DNA of 64,000 nucleotides from Ruminococcus sp. (GCA_015066745.1 SVNW01000001.1:53782-117781), one strand, 5' to 3'; counted from the first letter of the stretch, positions 25,501 through 34,076 are shown. Notes: generated by a model not told the origin, from the letters alone. Numbers and translations: made by a program.

Positions 25501-25665
25501 ATGAAAAAAGTTGAAGAGAAAGCATTGGTACTCAGTACATTTACATCTGCACTGCTTTCGTTTGCAGTGGTGATAGTGGGCGTTGTGGCTTTTGTTTCGG
25601 TACGTAACAAGAGCAAGCGTGATTATTGCGAAAAATGGCAGGATTATGATGAATGCGGAGTATAA
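25501..25665 (+). CDS. Small single-pass membrane protein, 54 aa
   Basis: A 54-residue open frame, MKKVEEKALVLSTFTSALL at the start, with one strong transmembrane segment (about 9-33) and a charged Cys-containing tail (RDYCEKWQDYDECGV). A good ribosome site (GAAAGGAAG) stands 8 bases before ATG 25501. A terminator follows at 25682. No known family is recognised. The ribosome site, the position between two stem-loops and the coherent topology support it as a real gene. Confidence 0.65.
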   Translation: MKKVEEKALVLSTFTSALLSFAVVIVGVVAFVSVRNKSKRDYCEKWQDYDECGV

Positions 25666-25681
25666 TAATTTTATATAAAAC

Positions 25682-25719
25682 AAAAAAATGAACTCTCTAA
25701 AAAAGAGAGTTCATTTTTT
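25682..25719. terminator. Bidirectional terminator
   Basis: AATGAACTCTCT (25687-25698) pairs with AGAGAGTTCATT (25704-25715), with an A-run before and a T-run after. It serves the small plus-strand gene and the convergent yabR-like operon. Confidence 0.9.
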
Positions 25720-25753
25720 ATTGGTTAAATTATTTTTAAAGATTATTGACTGA

Positions 25754-26257
25754 TTATTTACCTCTTCGAGAGCCACTTTTACGTTTTCCGTCGATATTTC
25801 TCTTGAGATCGCTCATTTTTTCTTCGCTGCTCTGTTTGAATTTGTTCAACATATCTTCGAAAGAAAGTTCCTGAGGCTGTTGTGGTTTGTTCGCAAATGT
25901 TTTTGGACCATTGTTGCAGTTGCCGTTGTTATTATTGTTGTTGTGGTTATTTCTGTTGTTATCGTTGTTACCGCTAAATTTCGGATTTGGCTGTCTTGGC
26001 GGTTTCGGAGGCGGATCCATTGCTTTCTTGATAGACAGTCCTGTTTTTCCGTTTTCGTCAATGTTTAAAACTTTTACCTTTACTTCCTGACCTTCTTTTA
26101 AGTGGTCTTTTATTTCATTGACATAAGTATTTGAGATTTCAGAGATATGTACCATACCTACATAGGTTTTGTCTTCAAGTGTTATCTCCACAAAAGCTCC
26201 GTAAGCAGCAATATTGCGAACTTTTCCGTCATAAATTTTACCTGTTTCAAGCGACAT
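25754..26257 (-). CDS. S1 RNA-binding domain protein (YabR-like)
   Basis: 167 residues. An N-terminal S1 domain (about 1-75: GKIYDGKVRNIAAYGAFVEI, MVHISEISN, VKVKVLNIDENGKTGLS) is followed by an unusual Asn-rich spacer (about 95-120) and a basic tail ending RRGK. In Bacillus the equivalent yabR sits downstream of divIC, the same order as here. It likely binds RNA. The asparagine tract is encoded by many AAT/AAC triplets and may vary in length between strains. Confidence 0.88.
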   Translation of the reverse strand: MSLETGKIYDGKVRNIAAYGAFVEITLEDKTYVGMVHISEISNTYVNEIKDHLKEGQEVKVKVLNIDENGKTGLSIKKAMDPPPKPPRQPNPKFSGNNDNNRNNHNNNNNNGNCNNGPKTFANKPQQPQELSFEDMLNKFKQSSEEKMSDLKRNIDGKRKSGSRRGK

Positions 26258-26281
26258 AAGAAAAAAATATCCTCCCTGGTT

Positions 26282-26584
26282 TTAGTTTCTGGATGTATCA
26301 TAAAATCTGATTTCGTTTGGATAAGCGTAGTCCATACTTTCAATCGCCATTTTAAGTTTATATCCGTTTATATCATTATCTTCAAAAACTTGTTCGTATT
26401 CCTGATTTGCCTGTTTAACTTCTTCGATCTTGATATTAAGTTCTTCAAGTTCTTTTCTTTTTTCAGCAAGCTCTGCCTGATTGAAGACTATGGTAACGAG
26501 GCATATAACTGCGCAAACGATGATCGCTGTTATGCTGAAAATCTTGAGCGGATGTTTGTTTTTGGAAGTGTTTTCTTTACCCAA
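26282..26584 (-). CDS. Septum formation initiator (DivIC/FtsL-like)
   Basis: 100 residues: a short cytosolic N-terminus, one transmembrane helix (about 15-38) and an extracellular coiled coil (EKRKELEELNIKIEEVKQ). This is the layout of DivIC/FtsB proteins that join the division complex. Placement between yabQ and yabR matches the Bacillus cluster, which supports DivIC. ATG at 26582-26584; own promoter upstream. Confidence 0.85.
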   Translation of the reverse strand: MGKENTSKNKHPLKIFSITAIIVCAVICLVTIVFNQAELAEKRKELEELNIKIEEVKQANQEYEQVFEDNDINGYKLKMAIESMDYAYPNEIRFYDTSRN

Positions 26585-26626
26585 TATTTATCACTATCCT
26601 TTTATGATAATCTGCGTTGTGAATTT

Positions 26627-26646
26627 TACAAGGAATACTCCTTGTA
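26627..26646 (-). other. Leader hairpin upstream of divIC-like gene
   Basis: TACAAGGA-GTAT-TCCTTGTA, a perfect 8-bp stem in the presumed 5' leader, about 45 bases before the start codon. The loop strand contains AAGGAG-like sequence. Role unknown. Confidence 0.4.
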
Positions 26647-26688
26647 TGATTTCAAAAGTATATTTACACTTTTGTTCGAGTTATATTA

Positions 26689-26717
26689 ATTATACTACAA
26701 AACAGCGTATCATTCAA
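26689..26717 (-). promoter_or_regulatory. Promoter of the divIC-like gene
   Basis: Minus-strand TTGAAT (26712-26717), 17-base spacer, TATAAT (26689-26694). The 141-bp gap below yabQ would let division genes be expressed in growth independently of the sporulation genes upstream. Confidence 0.75.
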
Positions 26718-26725
26718 GGGTTTTT

Positions 26726-27115
26726 TTAATATTTTTTCTTGTAAAACGCTTTTTTAATTGTAAAAGTAAGCGGATTTATGATGTTTTTTCTTATTAAATA
26801 AGTAAATTTAACCACGATTCGTGTTATAACATTTCCAACTGTGAAAAAATAAAGGCAAAAACCGAGAATATTTCCAATTATATAGTATACACGAAAGTCC
26901 GCACGGGCTGCACCTATAGTAAAACACATAAGAAAAACGGAGTATATGATAAAAAATAATACGTCCTCTATGGCAGTGAGAACGTGGTTGTGCGGTAGTA
27001 TGATACGTATGATGCGAAATATATCATAAACAACTCCCAAAGGTATTCCAAGAAGGCAGCTTGCAAGAAAGAGTGTCAGCTGTTCGTTTACGCTGAAAAA
27101 TGTTTCAAGTTCTAT
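26726..27115 (-). CDS. yabQ: Spore cortex protein YabQ, apparently with a non-standard start
   Basis: About 129 residues if read from position 27115. Four or so membrane segments; the N-terminus ELETFFSVNEQLTLFLASCL then GVVYDIFRIIR is typical of YabQ, needed for cortex formation. The expected start, 7 bases after AGAGGTG, is ATA (27113-27115) with no ATG, GTG or TTG between it and the upstream stop. The first usual start is a TTG at 27038-27040, which removes 25 conserved residues. See the separate finding. Downstream of yabP. Confidence 0.75.
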   Translation of the reverse strand: MELETFFSVNEQLTLFLASCLLGIPLGVVYDIFRIIRIILPHNHVLTAIEDVLFFIIYSVFLMCFTIGAARADFRVYYIIGNILGFCLYFFTVGNVITRIVVKFTYLIRKNIINPLTFTIKKAFYKKKY

Positions 27116-27136
27116 GACTTATCACCTCTGCGGGTA

Positions 27137-27418
27137 TTATCTGAAAAGTTTTCTGATAAACGATACCGGGCTTTTTCTGTCCTTGTCGCCATAGTTTAAA
27201 GCCCAGATATCGCCTTCTATTATCATTTCTCCTGTTTCTACACTCATACTGTTTACGTGGAGATTTTTTCCGCTTACAGTAAGTTCGCCTGACTGCGTAT
27301 AGAGCAGAATCTCCTTTTCGTCAAAGTTATCAACATCGGTAACACCGGATATTGACAGAGTCTTTCTGTTTTCCATTATTATATTGTGTGATTTTCCTGT
27401 TATATTTTCTTCGCTCAT
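27137..27418 (-). CDS. yabP: Sporulation protein YabP
   Basis: 93 residues with the YabP/YqfC fold pattern: NRKTLSISGVTDVDNFDEKEI (split), LLYTQSGELTVSGKNLHV and IIEGDIWALNYG. YabP is needed for spore coat/cortex assembly in Bacillus. Start at 27418 follows AAGGAGCGAAAAAATCA. First gene of yabP-yabQ. Suggests the organism can make spores or descends from a spore former. Confidence 0.92.
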   Translation of the reverse strand: MSEENITGKSHNIIMENRKTLSISGVTDVDNFDEKEILLYTQSGELTVSGKNLHVNSMSVETGEMIIEGDIWALNYGDKDRKSPVSFIRKLFR

Positions 27419-27625
27419 TGATTTTTTCGCTCCTTGTTTAAGTTGTTACAATCAATATATATTAATATTTTTATAAAAAAAGAACTTTGTACATAAAAAA
27501 ATACTGTCACACTCATATTCCTTTTTACGATTGTATATATAAAGAGAAAAAATGCGGGGAGTGATGTGGAAAGATCGATTTTTTTAAGGTATATTTTTTA
27601 TTTGTAAGAAAGGGCGTGTGAAAAT

Positions 27626-30600
27626 ATGATACGAAAATTTGTAAGTATGGTTACTGCATTAGTTCTTGTTATGGGAACATTTGCAGGCTGTAAAAAAGAA
27701 GATAAGGAAAAAAGCAAGGGAACGACCGAAAATGTCAGAGTGCTTAATTATTTCAGGGAAAGTGACGGGTTTGCCCAGCCTGAGAATATGTATTATGATA
27801 ACATATACAGCGTAGACGGAAACCTTGTTTATGCAGGATATATGTATTCTTCGGGAGCAGGTGAAAACAAAGCCGGAATATATGATACTCTTACAGACGA
27901 GATAAGAGAAATAGATGTATCATCTCTTGAAATAAATTTTGTGTCACGTTGCTGTATAGGAGAGAAATATTATTACATATGCTATGAAGATAAGGACGGG
28001 AAACTCTTTACGGCAAGATTTGATAAGAAAACAGGTGAGCTTGTTGATAATACCCCGACTGACTCAGAAGATTCCGCATATATCATAGAGTGCGGTGAAG
28101 ATGATGAAGGCAGGTTCTTTGCATATATGCTGAATTCGTCAGACGGTGGTAATACAACAGATTCTGTTGTACACTGTGTTTATGATGATTCTATGGAACT
28201 TGTTAAGAGTACGGATATATTTAAAAAAGAATCTGTTGGCAGTGATTCTTTTTTTTCTACCATGACAATATCGACTGATGAAAGTGTATATATTTTTATC
28301 GAAAACAGTGACGGTACTACAGATATGACAAAGTTTTCTCCCGATATGGAAGAAATGTATACAGTAAAAGACGTTCTTTCTGATATGAACGGCTGGTTTT
28401 CGCAGTGCATGGTACTTGAAAACGGAAATCCGGTTATTGCGACATATGATACGGAAAATATGAATGGTGAAGGTAATGGCAGAACAAATTTTAATGAGAT
28501 CGACGCACTAAGCGGTGAAATTGTGGGAAGGTATGACAGTAATGAATTTTATGGATATATTCCGATAATTCCGAGTGAAGGGTTTACTCTTCCGGAAGGA
28601 GCGGATATATTGTATCTGGATGGAACAGATATATACAGTTATAGTTTTAAGTACGATGAATTTACAAAAGTAGCTGATTTTGAAAATCAACCGGTAAGCT
28701 ACGGAAATATATCATGCGGACTTGGTAAAGGCAGTGAGATATTTTTTGCGTCATATGTTGAGGAAGACAGTCAGAACGGCTGTGGGATTTATGTAGTAGA
28801 CAAGGATGGAAATACTGTTACCAGACAGATACTTTCGGAAAATATGCAGATATTTGGTCACGATAAAGACACGGACGGAAATATTTGTTTTGTTTGTCGC
28901 AGTTACAACGATGATGCAAAAGAAGGTGAGCCTGAATACACTCTGACTGTTGAAAAATTTGATAAGTCATGGAAGAAAGTCGGTTCTGTTGAGCTTAAAT
29001 CCGAACCGGAAGACTGGTACGAATGCAGTCTTCTTATGAAAGATAACGGAAATATCGTTGTTTCAAACTTTAACAGTGTTGTATCATTTGACAGTAACGG
29101 AAAACAGATCTCAAGTATAAGCGTGGGTGATGACAGCAGAATTTTCGGAGTGTTCACAAGTAAAGGCGAAGACTATGTGATCAGCGAAAATTATGTTTCT
29201 ACTCTTACATCACTTCAAAGAGCAGACTATGACAAAAAATCTTTTGAACACGTAGCAGACCTTGATTTTGCGATAGCAGGACTTGACAAGGGCGATGACA
29301 GCTGTGATGCATTTTTGAGTACATCTGACGGTATATACGCTTATACGGTCGCTGACAACAGTTGTACCGAAGTTATAAACTGGCTCAACTCCGATATTGA
29401 CACAAATGTAAACGGAACAGCATTATGTATTGACAGGGACAATATCATAATTCCTTATTATGATAACGCAAGCTATGAATCTCTTGTGAAATATATAAAG
29501 AAGGTAGACGAGCAGACTCTTGAAAAGATAAACAACAAGAAGAATATAGTACTCGCCTGTGATTCTCTCCCCGATTTGCTGAAAGAAAAAATAGTGGAGT
29601 TTAATCAGGAAAATGATAATTACAGAATACTTGTAAATGATTATTACAAATACCACAACTATGCTGACGGCATATACAGCAGTGGTCTGAATAAGCTGAA
29701 CGCCGAGCTTATAGAGGGAAAGATACCCGACATTATTATAGGTAACAAATCCCTTGACACAAACCGTTATGCACAACTCGGCATATTTGCAGACCTGACA
29801 CCATATGCTCAAAAGGCAGGGCTTATAAATGACGAGGAGTATTTTACAAATATAATAAAAGCATTTTCTCATAACGGAAAACAGTATCAGTTACCGCTTA
29901 ACTTTTCACTTTTGACACTTGCAGGCAAAGAATCGGTTACAGGAAATGATGACAGTTTTACATTTGACGACTTTTTTGCGCTCAGAGAAGAGATAGAACC
30001 TTTCTATATGCCTTCAAGACAATGGACGATGAGCTATCTGATAAGTGACAATCTCAGTGCATTTGTCGACTTTAAAAATAAAAAGTGTGATTTTGAAAAC
30101 GACACTTTTGTAAAACTCATAGAATACATAAAAGAAGAAACCATTCCCGATGACGAAATATCCGATGTGTGGTCAAGTGAGGAATATCAGCAAAAAATAG
30201 TTGAAAACCACTGTGCTTTTGAACAGCTTGGTATTTATTCTTTTGAATCGGTTGCAAGCTTCAATCAGCTTGATGTAAAAGGCAATAAGAAATCACCCGA
30301 TGAAAAGCTTTCACTTTTAGGTATTCCTTCATATGATGACAGCAGTCCGCTCATATCTTCCGATACCCTTGTAAGTATATGCGAAAAATCACAACACAAA
30401 GATGAATCATGGGAATTTATAAGTTTCCTTTTCTCTGACGCTTCACAAAGTTCACTTTGCAAGCTAAATCACGGTTACCAGTACAATTTTCCGATAAAAA
30501 AATCTGTTTATGACAAACTTGCCGAATCAGAGAGAACCAAAACCGATAACGTCCATACAAATGACCGCTACGGCAATGATGTAAGACTCCGAAATATTGA

Positions 30601-30790
30601 CAAAGATACTGCCGGGTTGCTCAGAGAATTCATATTGTCTGCAGACAGAGCAGTTGTAAGTGACTATAATATAAACTCAATAATAAATGAACAATGTGAG
30701 ATTTTCTTCTCAGACGGACATTCCGCCGAAGATACTGCAAAGGCTGTACAGAGCAGAGTATCGCTTTATTTGCAGGAGATAAAGAATTGA
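27626..30790 (+). CDS. Large lipoprotein: propeller-like region plus solute-binding domain
   Basis: 1054 residues. Lipobox GTFAGC (Cys 22). The first ~620 residues form repeated beta-rich units with Asp-box-like turns (DKDTDGNICFV, KDNGNIVVSN), consistent with a beta-propeller. About 640-1054 resembles a family 1 extracellular solute-binding protein: IVLACDSLPDLLKEKI, KIPDIIIGNKSLDTNRYAQLGIFADLTPY (split), QLPLNF, and SWEFISFLFSD near the end. Such proteins usually feed ABC sugar importers, but no permease genes are near. A second member is at 59201. ATG 27626 follows GAAAGGG. Single-gene unit closed by a terminator. Confidence 0.8.
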   Translation: MIRKFVSMVTALVLVMGTFAGCKKEDKEKSKGTTENVRVLNYFRESDGFAQPENMYYDNIYSVDGNLVYAGYMYSSGAGENKAGIYDTLTDEIREIDVSSLEINFVSRCCIGEKYYYICYEDKDGKLFTARFDKKTGELVDNTPTDSEDSAYIIECGEDDEGRFFAYMLNSSDGGNTTDSVVHCVYDDSMELVKSTDIFKKESVGSDSFFSTMTISTDESVYIFIENSDGTTDMTKFSPDMEEMYTVKDVLSDMNGWFSQCMVLENGNPVIATYDTENMNGEGNGRTNFNEIDALSGEIVGRYDSNEFYGYIPIIPSEGFTLPEGADILYLDGTDIYSYSFKYDEFTKVADFENQPVSYGNISCGLGKGSEIFFASYVEEDSQNGCGIYVVDKDGNTVTRQILSENMQIFGHDKDTDGNICFVCRSYNDDAKEGEPEYTLTVEKFDKSWKKVGSVELKSEPEDWYECSLLMKDNGNIVVSNFNSVVSFDSNGKQISSISVGDDSRIFGVFTSKGEDYVISENYVSTLTSLQRADYDKKSFEHVADLDFAIAGLDKGDDSCDAFLSTSDGIYAYTVADNSCTEVINWLNSDIDTNVNGTALCIDRDNIIIPYYDNASYESLVKYIKKVDEQTLEKINNKKNIVLACDSLPDLLKEKIVEFNQENDNYRILVNDYYKYHNYADGIYSSGLNKLNAELIEGKIPDIIIGNKSLDTNRYAQLGIFADLTPYAQKAGLINDEEYFTNIIKAFSHNGKQYQLPLNFSLLTLAGKESVTGNDDSFTFDDFFALREEIEPFYMPSRQWTMSYLISDNLSAFVDFKNKKCDFENDTFVKLIEYIKEETIPDDEISDVWSSEEYQQKIVENHCAFEQLGIYSFESVASFNQLDVKGNKKSPDEKLSLLGIPSYDDSSPLISSDTLVSICEKSQHKDESWEFISFLFSDASQSSLCKLNHGYQYNFPIKKSVYDKLAESERTKTDNVHTNDRYGNDVRLRNIDKDTAGLLREFILSADRAVVSDYNINSIINEQCEIFFSDGHSAEDTAKAVQSRVSLYLQEIKN

Positions 30791-30801
30791 AATTAATATA
30801 T

Positions 30802-30843
30802 AACAACAATTCCCCGTTATGATTTGCGGGGAATTGTTGTTTA
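30802..30843 (+). terminator. Terminator of the large lipoprotein gene
   Basis: AACAACAATTCCCCG pairs with CGGGGAATTGTTGTT, followed by TTATATT. A strong G/C-capped stem 12 bases beyond the stop codon. Confidence 0.88.
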
Positions 30844-30883
30844 TATTAAATATGAAAAATGTGTTAAATATTATAATGTTAGC

Positions 30884-30912
30884 TTGATTTTTATAGCGCA
30901 ATGCGCTATAAT
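30884..30912 (+). promoter_or_regulatory. Restriction-modification promoter with GCGC palindrome
   Basis: TTGATT (30884-30889), 17-base spacer, TATAAT (30907-30912). A perfect palindrome TATAGCGC-AAT-GCGCTATA (30892-30910) fills the spacer and overlaps the -10 box. It is positioned to act as an operator, or as a methylation-sensitive switch. Confidence 0.8.
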
Positions 30913-30947
30913 TATAGTGTCAATTGATAGATTAGAGGAGAATGTTT

Positions 30948-31940
30948 ATGATAAAAATAGAAGAAAAAAGTCTTAAAGGATTAACTTTTATTGATTTATT
31001 TGCAGGGCTAGGTGGTTTTAGATTGGCATTAGAATCTCTTGGTGCAAAGTGTGTCTATTCAAATGAGTGGGATAAATCAGTTCGAAAAGTTTATACTGAT
31101 AATTTTGGAGATGTACCGGATGATGATATTACAAAAGTAGACGAGGAATCTATTCCAGATCATGATATTCTTTGTGCAGGATTTCCCTGTCAAGCTTTTT
31201 CGATAAGTGGTAAGCAAAGAGGATTTGAAGATAGTAGAGGAACATTGTTTTTTGATGTGGCACGAATTGTAAAAGCTAAAAAGCCTAAAATAGTTTTTAT
31301 GGAAAATGTAAAAAATTTCGCCACGCATGATAATGGAAACACATTAGAAGTTGTAAGAAAGACAATGGACGAATTGGGGTATAGTTTTAATCAAAAAGTT
31401 TTAAATTCTGTTGACTATGGTATTCCACAAAAACGAGAACGAATATATATGGTTTGCTTTAGAAGTGATTTGAATATTGGTTGTTTTGATTATCCCAAAC
31501 CTTTTAAATTAAAAAAACATGTTGAAGATTTTTTAATTTATGATGAGAAACTAGTTGAGGAATTATATGTAAATCGTTCTGATACATATTTTAATGGATT
31601 AGAGGATAACAAGTATAGTGATAAACCGATTCGTTTGGGAATTGTTAATAAAGGCGGTCAAGGCGAGCGTATATATAGTACAAAAGGAATAGCGATAACC
31701 TTATCGGCATATGGCGGTGGTGTATTTGCAAAAACAGGTGGATATTTTATAAATGGAAAAACCAGAAAACTTCACCCAAGAGAATGTGCAAGAATAATGG
31801 GATATCCTGATTCATATAAAATTAGTAATAGTTTTAATCAAGCATATAAACATTTTGGAAATTCTGTTGTGATTGATGTATTACAATTTATTGCTATTAA
31901 TATTGGAAAAGCAATAAAAAAGGAAAGATGGTATGAATGA
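30948..31940 (+). CDS. DNA (cytosine-5-)-methyltransferase, first of two
   Basis: 330 residues with ordered C5-MTase motifs: I FIDLFAGLGGFRLAL, IV GFPCQAFSISGKQRG (catalytic Cys), VI ENVKNF, VIII QKRERIYMV, IX HPRECARIMGYP and X FGNSVVIDVL. The variable target domain lies at about 195-275. Start ATG at 30948 is 7 bases after AGAGGAG; the ATG at 30942 is too close. No N-terminal helix-turn-helix extension. AT-rich codon use unlike the flanks suggests transfer. Overlaps the next gene by 8 bp and faces the R/M pair on the other strand. Confidence 0.93.
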   Translation: MIKIEEKSLKGLTFIDLFAGLGGFRLALESLGAKCVYSNEWDKSVRKVYTDNFGDVPDDDITKVDEESIPDHDILCAGFPCQAFSISGKQRGFEDSRGTLFFDVARIVKAKKPKIVFMENVKNFATHDNGNTLEVVRKTMDELGYSFNQKVLNSVDYGIPQKRERIYMVCFRSDLNIGCFDYPKPFKLKKHVEDFLIYDEKLVEELYVNRSDTYFNGLEDNKYSDKPIRLGIVNKGGQGERIYSTKGIAITLSAYGGGVFAKTGGYFINGKTRKLHPRECARIMGYPDSYKISNSFNQAYKHFGNSVVIDVLQFIAINIGKAIKKERWYE

Positions 31941-32226
31941 AGTAGAATTTCGTAAATGGATGATACAACAAAATAAAAATACGAAAGTAATTAGTGATTG
32001 TGTTTCAAGACTAAAACGAATAGAAAAAGAGCTTAATTATTGTGATATAGATAAAGAATATTATATTGATCGATGTGAAAAAATTCTTATAACTTTTTCT
32101 AATATGGGGAAAAATGAGGAAATGGAAAAATACCACAACACAAATTTGCCAATTGGAAAGTATTATATGAATACATACCGTTTGGCTATAAAACAATATA
32201 TACGTTTTATGGATTCAATGAAATAA
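31933..32226 (+). CDS. Small R-M-associated protein, 97 aa
   Basis: 97 residues, basic and helical, with FRKWMIQQNKNTKVISDCVSRL and PIGKYYMNTYRLAIKQYIRFMD. The pattern resembles the SAM-like/core-binding N-terminal domain (four-helix unit) found in integrases and in some restriction-linked proteins. It could bind DNA and act as a control factor. Overlap of 8 bp with the methyltransferase gene implies coupled translation. No recombinase or nuclease catalytic part is present. Confidence 0.7.
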   Translation: MNEVEFRKWMIQQNKNTKVISDCVSRLKRIEKELNYCDIDKEYYIDRCEKILITFSNMGKNEEMEKYHNTNLPIGKYYMNTYRLAIKQYIRFMDSMK

Positions 32227-32230
32227 AAAA

Positions 32231-32261
32231 ATGAGAAAGCATATTTTTTATGCTTTCTCAT
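32231..32261. terminator. Bidirectional terminator inside the R-M island
   Basis: ATGAGAAAGCATA pairs with TATGCTTTCTCAT around a T5 loop; A-run before, TAAAAA after. Separates the converging M1 and R transcripts. Confidence 0.85.
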
Positions 32262-32266
32262 AAAAA

Positions 32267-33058
32267 TTATAAATCATTTTCAAATTCTTTTAAGTCATCT
32301 TTGTTTTGTGAACATTTTAGCTTTATTGAAAAAATTACATTCATATTATATGTGTTCGAAAGCTTTCTTACCTCATAATTGTTGCTAGATTGTTTAGAAA
32401 GATAATATGTACTTTTGTCAATAACAAAGCGATCTGTATTTATTAATTCTTGTATAGAGATAAAAAGTTTTTTTCCTTCTGATGACAACTTGGCATTTGG
32501 ATACATATTCTTAAGAAAGCTTTTTATGGTTTCGACATCTCGTTTTGCAGGGGCACGTGAACCACTCTTTTTTATACGATATTTTGCTGTAATATCAAAA
32601 TAAGACGGAAATTTTCTTATCGGAAAAATAATATAATCTGTATTGCCACTAATAACGTATTTTACGTTTTTGCTTTTGTAGTAATCTATTATCCAATCAG
32701 CAAATATTGATGGGGTGAGATTAAGCGTTTGCCCTGCTGTTCCAGCCTGACTAAAATTTTCAAAATTTTTATTCATATACTTGATTATAATATCTGTTAT
32801 TTTATTTTGCTTGCTATGATTTTTAGGGGAAAATATGAATATTTTTTTATCTTCGTTAGGCAAAAGTACAAATTGACCTGATTGTGCATTGGCATCTTTG
32901 GCTTCTATAAAATATTCAACAATATTGTTTTTTAAGACAGCAATATCTGAAACTGTTGAATTCATACCACCTTCGTTTTTGAATATTAGTGTTTTATTTC
33001 CGTATGTTTTGTTCAAATAATCACAACATTTTGATTCGAATAATTCTCCTGGTTTCAT
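32267..33058 (-). CDS. Type II restriction endonuclease (PD-(D/E)XK fold, predicted)
   Basis: 263 residues. A PD-(D/E)XK-like core is visible at about 30-60: GGMNSTVSDIAVLK followed by YFIEAKDANAQSGQF, that is, an acidic residue, then E-X-K on the next strand. Position between two methyltransferases and a 4-bp ATGA overlap with the upstream methyltransferase identify it as the cutter of the island. AGGAGGAACTAGA precedes the ATG. Specificity cannot be read from sequence. AT-rich like the rest of the island. Confidence 0.82.
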   Translation of the reverse strand: MKPGELFESKCCDYLNKTYGNKTLIFKNEGGMNSTVSDIAVLKNNIVEYFIEAKDANAQSGQFVLLPNEDKKIFIFSPKNHSKQNKITDIIIKYMNKNFENFSQAGTAGQTLNLTPSIFADWIIDYYKSKNVKYVISGNTDYIIFPIRKFPSYFDITAKYRIKKSGSRAPAKRDVETIKSFLKNMYPNAKLSSEGKKLFISIQELINTDRFVIDKSTYYLSKQSSNNYEVRKLSNTYNMNVIFSIKLKCSQNKDDLKEFENDL

Positions 33059-34038
33059 TCTAGTTCCTCCTGATTAAAGAAAGTTTTGATACAATTTCCT
33101 AAAGCGTTTATTACATTTACTGTCATGGCATTTCCTGCTTGCATTAGCAAATGCCTATTGCTTACTTTGGTTTTTACTTTATCTGCATAATATTTTGGGA
33201 ATCCTTGTAGGAGTAATGCTTCATATCCTGAAAGATATCTTAATTCACTATTTTTAATATAATATATTCCGTCTCTTTGTGCTCGCAATGTTGGAACTTT
33301 ATTGCGGTATAATCGCATATCACTCATTCGAGTATCTAAAATCAGATATTCTTCTTTTAAGAAATCGTTAAAAGAATATTTGCGTGATGCATTTATTGGA
33401 TTAACTAAATACTTCATAAAGTAATCAATATCTGTTTTAGTTGGATGGTTGTATTCGTCAATAAGAAACTGATTTAAATTAGGTGTCGGTATCGGTTGTG
33501 GCCACCTGAATTTCTTGACATCTATTTTTAAATTTTTTTGAAAACCAATAAAATATACGCGTTCACGCATTTGAGGAACACCAAAGTTTAAACTTGCTAT
33601 TACACGATAACTTGTGATATATCCAGCTTGGTTTAGTACATTAATAATGGTTTTTATCGTTTTTCCATTGTCATGTGTTACAAGACCTTTAACGTTTTCG
33701 AGTATAAAACATTTAGGTTGATATATTGCAAGTAATCTTGCAATATGGAATATAATCTGTCCACGATTATCTTTAAACCCTTCTTGTTTTCCTATTACAG
33801 AAAAAGATTGACATGGGAAACCGGCTATTAATAAGTCGAAGTTAGGAAGTTGGCAATCTTGAATTTTTCTTAGATCGCCATAATTTTTTTCATTTTCAGT
33901 TGAATGCATTAATTTATATGTAATATCTGCAAGCCGACTTGTATCAGATCTTCCAACACATTTAAAACCGCATTGCTCTAATCCTAATCTTCCGGCACCA
34001 ATGCCTGAACAAAAGTCAAAAAAAGTTTCAATTTTCAT
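33055..34038 (-). CDS. DNA (cytosine-5-)-methyltransferase, second of two
   Basis: 327 residues with motifs I FFDFCSGIGAGRLGL, IV GFPCQSFSVIGKQEG, VI ENVKGLV, VIII QMRERVYFIGF, target-domain core MRLYRNKVPTLRAQ, IX LSGYEALLLQGFP and X AGNAMTVNVINAL. ATG at 34036-34038, 7 bases after TTGGAG; an in-frame TTG further upstream overlaps that site. Divergent from the first methyltransferase, so the two probably modify different strands of an asymmetric site. Coupled to the endonuclease gene downstream. Confidence 0.93.
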   Translation of the reverse strand: MKIETFFDFCSGIGAGRLGLEQCGFKCVGRSDTSRLADITYKLMHSTENEKNYGDLRKIQDCQLPNFDLLIAGFPCQSFSVIGKQEGFKDNRGQIIFHIARLLAIYQPKCFILENVKGLVTHDNGKTIKTIINVLNQAGYITSYRVIASLNFGVPQMRERVYFIGFQKNLKIDVKKFRWPQPIPTPNLNQFLIDEYNHPTKTDIDYFMKYLVNPINASRKYSFNDFLKEEYLILDTRMSDMRLYRNKVPTLRAQRDGIYYIKNSELRYLSGYEALLLQGFPKYYADKVKTKVSNRHLLMQAGNAMTVNVINALGNCIKTFFNQEELE

Positions 34039-34076
34039 TTTTGTCTCCAATTTTTGTGAATTAAATTATTGTTTAG

